This document shows, piece by piece, positions 1 through 5,226 of a stretch of DNA of 5,226 bases. Location of the stretch: contig JALVYZ010000031.1 of NCBI GenBank assembly GCA_027037705.1, positions 1-5,226 on the forward strand, read 5' to 3'. The notes below the pieces were generated by a model. That model had not been told where the DNA came from. It did not search any database and was given only the letters and a program-made list of their open reading frames with translations. Position 1 is the first letter of the stretch. Each line of letters opens with the position of its first letter. Both the position numbers and the translations under genes were made by a program. The DNA comes from a bacterium. GTDB lineage: Bacteria; DYJV01; JALVYZ01.

Positions 1-1115
1 AAATTAATTTACCATTTATTACTGCTGACCAAAATGGACCAAAACATTTACAAATGAAAATTACAAGAGCTAAATTTGAATCATTAGTTGAAGATTTATT
101 AAAGAGATTAGAAGAACCTTGCTATAAAGCACTTGAAGATGCAGGTCTTGGTGCTAATGACATTGATGAGGTAATATTAGTTGGTGGAATGACAAGAATG
201 CCTGCAGTTCAGGAAAGAGTTAAAAAAATATTTGGAAAAGAGCCTCATAAAGGAATTAATCCAGATGAGGTAGTTGCATTAGGTGCTGCTATTCAAGCAG
301 GTGTATTGAAAGGTGAAGTTAAAGATGTATTGTTACTTGATGTAACTCCATTGTCACTTGGAATTGAGACTCTTGGTGGAGTATTTACAAAGATAATAGA
401 GAGAAATACCACTATCCCTGTGAGGAAGAGTCAGGTATTCACAACAGCTGAAGATAATCAAACATCAGTTACAATCCATGTATTGCAAGGCGAAAGAGAA
501 ATGGCAGCTGATAATAAATCACTTGCAAGATTTGAACTTGTAGGTATTCCACCAGCACCAAGAGGAGTGCCACAAATAGAAGTTACATTTGATATAGATG
601 CTAATGGTATTGTTAATGTAAGTGCAAAAGACAAGGCAACTGGAAAAGAACAGTCAATTAAAATCACTCCTTCAAGTGGATTGACTGAAGAAGAGATTCA
701 AAAAATGATTAAAGAAGCTGAAATGCATGCTGAAGAAGATAGAAGGAAGAAAGAACTTGCAGAAGTGAAGAATCAGGCTGATACATTAATTTATTCTACA
801 GAAAAATCATTAAATGAATTAAAAGATAAAATTCCTGCTGCTGAGAAAGAAAAAATTCAAGCAGCTCTTGACAAATTGAAGAAATTGAAAGATACAAGTA
901 ACAACAAAGATGAAATTCAGGCTGCAATTAATGAATTAATGCAAGCATCACATACAATGGCACAACATATGTATAGTCAGGCAGGTGCACAAGGGGCGCA
1001 AGGTGGTAGTGGTGCATCTCAAAGTGGAGCAGGTGCTCAAAGTAATGCTTCACAAGATGAAGATGTTGTTGATGCAGACTATGAAGAAGTAAAAGATGAT
1101 AAAACTCAAAGTTGA
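1..1115 (+). CDS. dnaK: Molecular chaperone DnaK (Hsp70), C-terminal part; 5' end outside window
   Basis: This is the ATP-dependent Hsp70 chaperone of the cytoplasm, which binds exposed hydrophobic segments and works with DnaJ and GrpE. The frame is open from base 3, reading [17 protein letters not shown] before the first in-frame ATG at 54. That ATG is internal, and the true start lies upstream. About 370 residues are visible, against roughly 640 for a full DnaK, so most of the N-terminal ATPase domain is missing. Visible parts in order are the end of the nucleotide-binding domain with [11 protein letters not shown] (about 171-203), the interdomain linker VLLL (327-338), and the substrate-binding beta domain with [24 protein letters not shown] and VLQGER. 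The helical lid follows from about 680. The tail is a Gly/Ala/Gln/Ser-rich linker (about 981-1053) and an acidic end, [15 protein letters not shown], like that of bacterial DnaK. The stop is TGA. A hairpin terminator follows 32 bases later, with dnaJ behind it. The family assignment is essentially certain. Confidence 0.98.
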   Translation, partial: INLPFITADQNGPKHLQMKITRAKFESLVEDLLKRLEEPCYKALEDAGLGANDIDEVILVGGMTRMPAVQERVKKIFGKEPHKGINPDEVVALGAAIQAGVLKGEVKDVLLLDVTPLSLGIETLGGVFTKIIERNTTIPVRKSQVFTTAEDNQTSVTIHVLQGEREMAADNKSLARFELVGIPPAPRGVPQIEVTFDIDANGIVNVSAKDKATGKEQSIKITPSSGLTEEEIQKMIKEAEMHAEEDRRKKELAEVKNQADTLIYSTEKSLNELKDKIPAAEKEKIQAALDKLKKLKDTSNNKDEIQAAINELMQASHTMAQHMYSQAGAQGAQGGSGASQSGAGAQSNASQDEDVVDADYEEVKDDKTQS

Positions 1116-1147
1116 GGATTTTAAAGAATTAAAAAATAAAAAATTAT

Positions 1148-1183
1148 AAAATGGGTAGCAGGAGTTTCCTGCTACCCATTTTT
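1148..1183 (+). terminator. Rho-independent terminator-like hairpin between dnaK and dnaJ
   Basis: Bases 1148-1163 and 1167-1182 are perfect inverted repeats of 16 bp, closing on a GTT loop. The core is GGGTAGCAGGA pairing with TCCTGCTACCC. The 3' arm ends in a run of five T (1179-1183), and the 5' arm is preceded by an A-rich stretch. This is the form of an intrinsic terminator for dnaK. It could also act as an mRNA 3'-end stabiliser or a partial terminator that lowers DnaJ relative to DnaK. The T run is short and the next base is G, so read-through is plausible. Confidence 0.85.
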
Positions 1184-1201
1184 GCATTTAGATTAAGTAT
1201 T

Positions 1202-1205
1202 GGAG
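1202..1205 (+). promoter_or_regulatory. Ribosome binding site of dnaJ (decides the start)
   Basis: GGAG ends six bases before the ATG at 1212. An upstream in-frame TTG at 1200 overlaps this motif and would add four residues (MELA) not typical of DnaJ, so the ATG giving [11 protein letters not shown] is preferred. Confidence 0.75.
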
Positions 1206-1211
1206 CTGGCA

Positions 1212-2339
1212 ATGGCGAAGGATTACTATAAAATTCTGGGTGTTAGTAGAACTGCAACAGAAGAGGAGATAAAATTAGCATATAGAAAACTTGCCTTAAA
1301 ATACCATCCTGACAGGAATCCTGGAGATAAAGTAGCAGAAGAAAAATTTAAAGAGATAAATGAAGCGTATGAAGTTTTAAAAAATCCTGAAAAAAGAGCA
1401 ATGTATGATAGATATGGAACTGCTGATTTTGGAAATGGAGGGAACTTTTCTGATTTTGATTTTTCAGCATCGCGTATTTTCGAAGAATTTTTTGGTGATG
1501 GTTCTCCTTTTGAAGAATTTTTTGGTGGTGGACGTGGAAAAAGTAGAGGTATTAATGGAGAAGATTTAAAATATGAACTTGAAATTGAGTTTGAAGAAGC
1601 AGTTTTTGGATGTGAAAAGAAAATCAAAGTGCCACGCCTTGAAGTTTGTCATTTCTGTAATGGAACTGGAGCAAAAGATCAAAATTCAATTATAACATGT
1701 CCTTACTGCAAAGGAACAGGTAATATACGTATTTCTCAGGGTTTTTTCAGCATAAGCAAAACTTGTGATCATTGCGGTGGAACAGGGAAAATAATTAAAG
1801 AATTCTGTCCTAAATGTAGAGGAAGAAGGAGAATTGTAAAGGAAGATGTTGTTAAAGTTGAAATCCCAGCTGGAGTAAATACTGGTAACAGATTGAGATT
1901 AAGGCACAAAGGGAATAGTGGTTTAGATGGTGGTAGAGCAGGGGATTTATATATTGATATTGTTGTAAAAGAACATCCAATTTTTAAAAGAGATGGCTAT
2001 AATTTAATTTGTGATATACCAGTAAGTTTTTCTAAACTTGCATTAGGGTGTGAAATAGAAATTCCAACATTAAAAGGAAAAGAAAAAATAAAAATCCCGC
2101 CTGGGACACCATCAGGTAAAATTTTTGTTTTAAAAGGGAAGGGAGTGCCTGTTATAAACAGTTATAGAAAAGGTGATTTAATTGTCAGAGTGAATGTAGA
2201 AATTCCAAAAAAACTAACAAAAAAACAGAAAGAATTACTTTTGGAATTTGAAAGAGAAGTAGAAAAAACAAATCCTAAATCAGAAGAAAAGACCTTTTTT
2301 GAGAAAGTTAAAGATTTTTTTAACAAAAAAACTCATTAA
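1212..2339 (+). CDS. dnaJ: Chaperone protein DnaJ (Hsp40, type I/class A)
   Basis: This is the cytoplasmic co-chaperone that delivers unfolded clients to DnaK and stimulates its ATPase. The product is 375 residues, the usual length for full DnaJ. The J domain (about 1-69) starts [11 protein letters not shown] and carries HPD at 32-34 in [11 protein letters not shown] short Gly/Phe region (about 70-113) contains two EEFFG units. The zinc-binding domain holds four CxxC modules: CHFCNGTG (146-153), CPYCKGTG (163-170), CDHCGGTG (185-192) and CPKCRGRR (199-206). The first three match CxxCxGxG, while the fourth has Arg in place of the last Gly; all eight cysteines are present. The C-terminal beta domains follow, with [15 protein letters not shown] and a second repeat, [18 protein letters not shown], then a Lys/Glu-rich tail. 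The start is the ATG at 1212, six bases after GGAG; the upstream TTG at 1200 is rejected. dnaJ lies downstream of dnaK but behind a hairpin terminator, and is 15 bases from the AOR gene. Confidence 0.97.
   Translation: MAKDYYKILGVSRTATEEEIKLAYRKLALKYHPDRNPGDKVAEEKFKEINEAYEVLKNPEKRAMYDRYGTADFGNGGNFSDFDFSASRIFEEFFGDGSPFEEFFGGGRGKSRGINGEDLKYELEIEFEEAVFGCEKKIKVPRLEVCHFCNGTGAKDQNSIITCPYCKGTGNIRISQGFFSISKTCDHCGGTGKIIKEFCPKCRGRRRIVKEDVVKVEIPAGVNTGNRLRLRHKGNSGLDGGRAGDLYIDIVVKEHPIFKRDGYNLICDIPVSFSKLALGCEIEIPTLKGKEKIKIPPGTPSGKIFVLKGKGVPVINSYRKGDLIVRVNVEIPKKLTKKQKELLLEFEREVEKTNPKSEEKTFFEKVKDFFNKKTH
1482..1527 (+). repeat. In-frame 16-bp direct repeat in the dnaJ Gly/Phe region
   Basis: The 16-mer GAAGAATTTTTTGGTG occurs at 1482-1497 and again at 1512-1527, exactly 30 bases apart. 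Both copies are in the same frame and encode EEFFG. The spacing is a multiple of three, so loss or gain of a unit would keep the frame. It may reflect a small tandem duplication in the flexible linker after the J domain. Confidence 0.8.
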
Positions 2340-2343
2340 AATT

Positions 2344-2348
2344 GAGGT
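2344..2348 (+). promoter_or_regulatory. Ribosome binding site of the AOR gene
   Basis: GAGGT lies six bases before the ATG at 2355 and five bases after the dnaJ stop. The AOR gene therefore has its own initiation site within a dnaJ-AOR transcript. No promoter can fit in the 15-base gap. Confidence 0.75.
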
Positions 2349-2354
2349 AACAGT

Positions 2355-4085
2355 ATGAAGAGTCTCTGGAAAAAAGTTTTAAGAATTAATTTAAAAGAAA
2401 AAAGTTTTAAAATAGAAGATATTGATAGTGAAATTTATTCTAAATATCTTGGAGGAAGGGGACTTGGAGCATATCTTCTTATAAAAGATGAGGTTTATAA
2501 AGCAGAGCCTTTATCAAATAAAAATAAAATTATCTTTGCTATTGGTCCTATAGTTGGCACTCAAATTCATGGTTCAAGTCGTTATGGTGTTTTTACTAAA
2601 TCTCCTCAAACAGGTATTTTTTCAGAATCTTATTCTGGAGGTGATGTAGCAGGTTACATTTCAAAAACAGGTTATGATGCTGTTATTATAGAAGAAAAAG
2701 CAGAAAAACCGATATTTCTTGAAATTACAGATAATGAAGTTATTTTTCACAATGCAGAAGATATATGGGGAAAAGGGACATATGAAACAGAAGATTTAAT
2801 AAAAGCAAAAATTGGTAAAAAAAATGTTGGAGTTGTGACTATTGGGCAGGCAGGAGAGAATCTCGTTAAATTCGCTGTAATTGAAAATAATTATTGGAGA
2901 AGTGCAGGTAGGACTGGAGTTGGTGCAGTTTTAGGAAGTAAAAATGTTAAAGCCATTGCTTTTCATGGGAAGAAAGATAAAGAGGTTTTTTCAAAAGAAG
3001 GAATAAAAGATTTTATAAGAAATATACTGGAAAGAGCCAAAGAAGATGCTGGTGTTAAAGCATATAAAAATTTTGGAACTCCTATGATGGTAGGAATTTT
3101 AAATTCTGTAAAAGCATTTCCTACAAAATATTGGCATCAAGGATATTACACAAATTGGAAGAAAATTTCTGCTGACGCAATGAAAGAAGTTTTAAATCCA
3201 AAGCCAAAAGCTTGTCCAAAATGTTTTATGGCATGTGGAAAACTTTCTGAAGTTAAAGATGGTACTCATAAAGGGTTAAAGATAGAAGGACCTGAATATG
3301 AGACAATTTATGCATTTGGAGGATTGTGTCTGATTGATGATTTAAGAGAAATTGCATATTTAAATGACCTTTGTGATAATTATGGAATAGATACAATAAC
3401 CACTGGAAATTTGATTGCTTTTACAATGGAAGCAAGTGAACTTGGAAAAATTGATTATAAAATTAGTTATGGTGATGCAAAAAAGGCAGCAGAATTGATA
3501 GAAATGATAGTTTTTAGAAGAGGGATTGGAGAGATTCTTGCAGAGGGAATAAGATATGCAGCTAAAAAGTGGGATATGGAAGATATTGCAATACATGTTA
3601 AAGGATTAGAGCCTGCTGGATATGAACCAAGAGTTTTAAAAGGAATGGGTCTTGCCTATGCAACTTCTCCAAGAGGAGCCTGTCATTTAAGGTCAACTTT
3701 TTATAAAGCAGAACTTGCTGGATTAATAGATAAAGACAAAATTGAAGGTAAAGCTGAATTATTTATAGATTTTGAAGACAGATTAACAATTCATGATTGT
3801 TTAATAATGTGTAGATTTTATAGAGACTTATATATGTGGGATGAATTATTAGAAATAATTAATATAACAACAGGATTAAAATTAGATAAAGCAGGTTTAA
3901 AAAGAATAGCTACAAATGTTTTAAATTTAGTGAGAGAATTTAATTTTAAATGTGGAATATCTAAAAAAGATGATACATTGCCATTGAGATTTTTTAATGA
4001 AAAAATCAATAATAAGAATATATTGAAAAAAGAAGATTTTGAGAAAATGTTAACTGATTATTATAAACTAAGAAATTGGAATTAA
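2355..4085 (+). CDS. Aldehyde:ferredoxin oxidoreductase family protein (tungstopterin, 4Fe-4S)
   Basis: Members of this family use a tungsten bis-pterin cofactor and one [4Fe-4S] cluster to oxidise aldehydes to carboxylic acids, passing electrons to ferredoxin in the cytoplasm of anaerobes. The 576-residue product has the AOR N-terminal domain (about 1-205), with YLGGRGLGAYLL, SRYGVFTKSPQTG (75-87, Arg76) and GRTGVGAVLGSKNVKAI (185-201). Cluster ligands are C287, C290 and C294 in CPKCFMAC plus C486, matching the C-x2-C-x3-C plus distant Cys of Pyrococcus furiosus AOR. The first pterin motif DxxGL(C/D) is DNYGID (341-346); the second is the altered DCLIMC (481-486). The proposed catalytic Glu and His of P. 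furiosus AOR (E313, H448) correspond to E316 in GPEYE and H444 in RGACH. It ends at YYKLRNWN, shorter than P. furiosus AOR (about 605), which continues past this point. It lies 15 bases after dnaJ with its own GAGGT site, so it is probably co-transcribed. The exact substrate within the family cannot be assigned. Confidence 0.95.
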   Translation: MKSLWKKVLRINLKEKSFKIEDIDSEIYSKYLGGRGLGAYLLIKDEVYKAEPLSNKNKIIFAIGPIVGTQIHGSSRYGVFTKSPQTGIFSESYSGGDVAGYISKTGYDAVIIEEKAEKPIFLEITDNEVIFHNAEDIWGKGTYETEDLIKAKIGKKNVGVVTIGQAGENLVKFAVIENNYWRSAGRTGVGAVLGSKNVKAIAFHGKKDKEVFSKEGIKDFIRNILERAKEDAGVKAYKNFGTPMMVGILNSVKAFPTKYWHQGYYTNWKKISADAMKEVLNPKPKACPKCFMACGKLSEVKDGTHKGLKIEGPEYETIYAFGGLCLIDDLREIAYLNDLCDNYGIDTITTGNLIAFTMEASELGKIDYKISYGDAKKAAELIEMIVFRRGIGEILAEGIRYAAKKWDMEDIAIHVKGLEPAGYEPRVLKGMGLAYATSPRGACHLRSTFYKAELAGLIDKDKIEGKAELFIDFEDRLTIHDCLIMCRFYRDLYMWDELLEIINITTGLKLDKAGLKRIATNVLNLVREFNFKCGISKKDDTLPLRFFNEKINNKNILKKEDFEKMLTDYYKLRNWN

Positions 4086-4086
4086 T

Positions 4087-4875
4087 TTATTTTATTGTAT
4101 GTTTCATTAAAAAATATGCAATGCTTGAAGGAGGGGGGAGTAAATCATCTGTTAAATCTCTAAATTTTATCCACTTTGCTTCTTCTAACTCCAATTTATC
4201 AACTACTATATCTCCATCTTGATAATCTGCTGTAAGACCAATCATTAATTGATAAGGGAATGGCCAGAATTGACTTGCAATATATTTAATATTTTTAATT
4301 TTAATTCCAGTTTCTTCAAAAACTTCTCTAATAGCAGATTCTTCAATATTTTCACCATATTCTATAAAGCCAGCAACAAGACCATATCTTTTACCTTTCC
4401 ATTCAGCTTTTCTTGTTACAAGTAAAGACTTATTTTTTGTTACAGCAATAATTATTGCAGGGGTAAGAGTTGGGAAGTACATGGATTTGCAGTTATTACA
4501 AAATTTTGCAATATTTTCATTTTTTGAAAAATCAAGAATGTTCCCACAATTTGAGCAAAATTTTGTTTTTTTATGCCAATTTAAAAAGGATATCCCAATA
4601 CCACAAATGGTTCTTATATCTTCAGATAATTTTGTTCCCATTAAGTGATGAAATTCATTGGTAATTTCTTCAGTCTCTTCAATTGTGCATAAATAGTTTT
4701 TATATTTGCCAAAACAAATTAGATTATTATTTATTTTCTCAAAAGATATCTTTACCTTATATCCATTTACAGTAATATGTAAGATTTGAGAATTTTTGGG
4801 AATTTCTTTAATCAGTTTAAAAGTAAAATTTTCTAAATTTGTTCTACAAAATGGTAGTATTGGAAAATTATTCAT
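4087..4875 (-). CDS. nudC: NADH pyrophosphatase / NudC-type Nudix hydrolase with zinc ribbon
   Basis: NudC enzymes hydrolyse NAD(H) to NMN(H) and AMP and remove the NAD cap from RNA 5' ends. The product is 262 residues, close to E. coli NudC (257). Domains in order are a divergent N-terminal Nudix-like domain (about 1-95), a zinc ribbon with C107, C110, C126 and C129 (CSNC...CNNC), and the catalytic Nudix domain. The Nudix box is complete: G169-x5-E175-x7-R183-E-V-F-E187-E188-T-G190-I191. The NudC hallmark SQPWPFPxS appears as SQFWPFPYQ (201-209), with Pro changed to Phe and the final Ser changed to Gln. That motif distinguishes NudC from other Nudix families, so the general role is well supported, but the changes leave the preferred substrate open. 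The start codon lies one base after the thioesterase stop and has only a weak, distant purine run upstream (GGGA), so translation is probably coupled. The gene converges on the AOR gene, with one base between stops. Confidence 0.92.
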   Translation of the reverse strand: MNNFPILPFCRTNLENFTFKLIKEIPKNSQILHITVNGYKVKISFEKINNNLICFGKYKNYLCTIEETEEITNEFHHLMGTKLSEDIRTICGIGISFLNWHKKTKFCSNCGNILDFSKNENIAKFCNNCKSMYFPTLTPAIIIAVTKNKSLLVTRKAEWKGKRYGLVAGFIEYGENIEESAIREVFEETGIKIKNIKYIASQFWPFPYQLMIGLTADYQDGDIVVDKLELEEAKWIKFRDLTDDLLPPPSSIAYFLMKHTIK

Positions 4876-4876
4876 T

Positions 4877-5226
4877 TTATTTTAATTTCCCTAATTTTTC
4901 TTTTGCTTTTTCCATAGAAAATGAAAGATTTGATATAAATACAGTTGCGCTTCCATAAGCTATTAAATCTCCACTTTTTGTCTTTACTTCTGATTTTGTA
5001 ATTACTAATTTTTTACCTTTACTTATAATAAAACCCTCTGCATACAGGTCTCTTTTTCTTGCAGGTCTCATTAAATAAGTGTGCAATTCACTTGTTGCAA
5101 CCCATTTGTATGGAAATTGGGCAGCAGCAGTAAACCATGTTGCATTATCAATTAATGTTGAAATTATTCCACCATGAATATCTCCAAAACCGTGACAAAC
5201 TGCTGGAGTAAAGATTAATTTAAAAT
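4877..5226 (-). CDS. PaaI-family hotdog thioesterase, partial (N-terminus outside window)
   Basis: PaaI-like hotdog (4HBT) proteins hydrolyse acyl- or aryl-CoA thioesters in the cytoplasm, usually as tetramers. The frame stays open to the right edge of the window, giving 115 visible residues. A TTG at 5086 could be read as a start, but it is an internal Leu codon, because the upstream residues carry the family core. That core is GDIHGGIISTLIDNATWFTAA (visible residues 14-34), the HGG-helix-Asp pattern. The Asp in LIDNA is in the position of the catalytic Asp of E. coli PaaI. The strands TYLMRPARKRDLYAEGFIISKGKKL and GDLIAYGSATVFI complete the hotdog fold. A Lys-rich tail, MEKAKEKLGKLK, ends the protein. 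Family members run to about 130-145 residues, so perhaps 20-30 N-terminal residues are missing. The stop TAA is one base from the nudC start, which indicates an operon. The acyl group cannot be predicted. Confidence 0.88.
   Translation of the reverse strand, partial: FKLIFTPAVCHGFGDIHGGIISTLIDNATWFTAAAQFPYKWVATSELHTYLMRPARKRDLYAEGFIISKGKKLVITKSEVKTKSGDLIAYGSATVFISNLSFSMEKAKEKLGKLK

Noticed and set aside
54-56. ATG at 54 as the start of the first gene
   Set aside because: The frame is open to the left edge, and the upstream residues ([17 protein letters not shown]) match conserved DnaK sequence, so this is an internal Met.
1120-1150. Possible dnaJ promoter with a TATAAA -10 at 1145-1150
   Set aside because: The best upstream -35 candidate (TTTAAA at 1120-1125) is poor and the spacing of 19 is long. 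In this A/T-rich leader a TATAAA is expected by chance, and the start would fall inside the hairpin.
1116-1211. CIRCE-type heat-shock operator near dnaJ
   Set aside because: No TTAGCACTC-N9-GAGTGCTAA-like inverted repeat is present; the only inverted repeat is the terminator-like hairpin.
3360-3596. Minus-strand open frame inside the AOR gene
   Set aside because: It lies opposite strongly conserved AOR sequence, has no recognisable domain and low-complexity composition, and is a shadow frame.
4133-4138. Run of six G in an AT-rich region, as a slippage or phase-variation site
   Set aside because: It encodes the LLPPPSS stretch of NudC in frame near its C-terminus, and the gene is intact. A run of six is too short to argue for phase variation.
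5084-5086. TTG as start of a 69-residue protein on the minus strand
   Set aside because: The same frame continues to the window edge and encodes the conserved HGG...LIDNA core of a hotdog thioesterase; the TTG is an internal Leu codon.

Overview
The window is an AT-rich piece of what looks like an anaerobic bacterial genome. It has five protein-coding genes packed almost wall to wall, and no gene-free stretch longer than about 100 bases. The genes are a dnaK 3' part, dnaJ, a tungsten-type aldehyde:ferredoxin oxidoreductase (AOR), an NADH pyrophosphatase/NudC-type Nudix hydrolase, and a partial PaaI-type hotdog thioesterase. The bacterial-style DnaK tail (a low-complexity linker followed by an acidic DDVVDA-like end), the dnaK-dnaJ order and Shine-Dalgarno motifs before dnaJ and the AOR gene support a bacterium. 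The AOR supports anaerobic or low-oxygen metabolism. I cannot name a phylum from these genes; an uncultivated AT-rich anaerobe is an inference only.

Left half, plus strand. The dnaK reading frame is open from the left edge (base 3) and ends at 1115. A perfect 16-bp hairpin with a T run (1148-1183) lies between dnaK and dnaJ, so most dnaK transcription probably stops there and dnaJ is fed by read-through or by a separate start. dnaJ (ATG at 1212) is followed after 15 bases by the AOR gene, which has its own good ribosome binding site. dnaJ and the AOR gene therefore look co-transcribed, an unusual pairing of a chaperone with a metal-pterin oxidoreductase.

Right half, minus strand. A hotdog thioesterase, running in from the right edge, and the NudC-like gene form a second short operon. 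The thioesterase stop and the nudC start are separated by a single base. This operon converges on the AOR gene, with one base between the two stop codons and no visible terminator.

Functionally, DnaK and DnaJ form one protein-folding machine. The AOR would oxidise aldehydes to carboxylic acids with ferredoxin. The thioesterase would release CoA from acyl- or aryl-CoA. The Nudix enzyme would cleave NAD(H) or remove NAD caps from RNA. A link between these last three is only a loose theme of aldehyde/acyl-CoA/nucleotide cofactor turnover. I see no clearly new system; most of the window is conserved housekeeping genes with a few sequence oddities, listed as findings.
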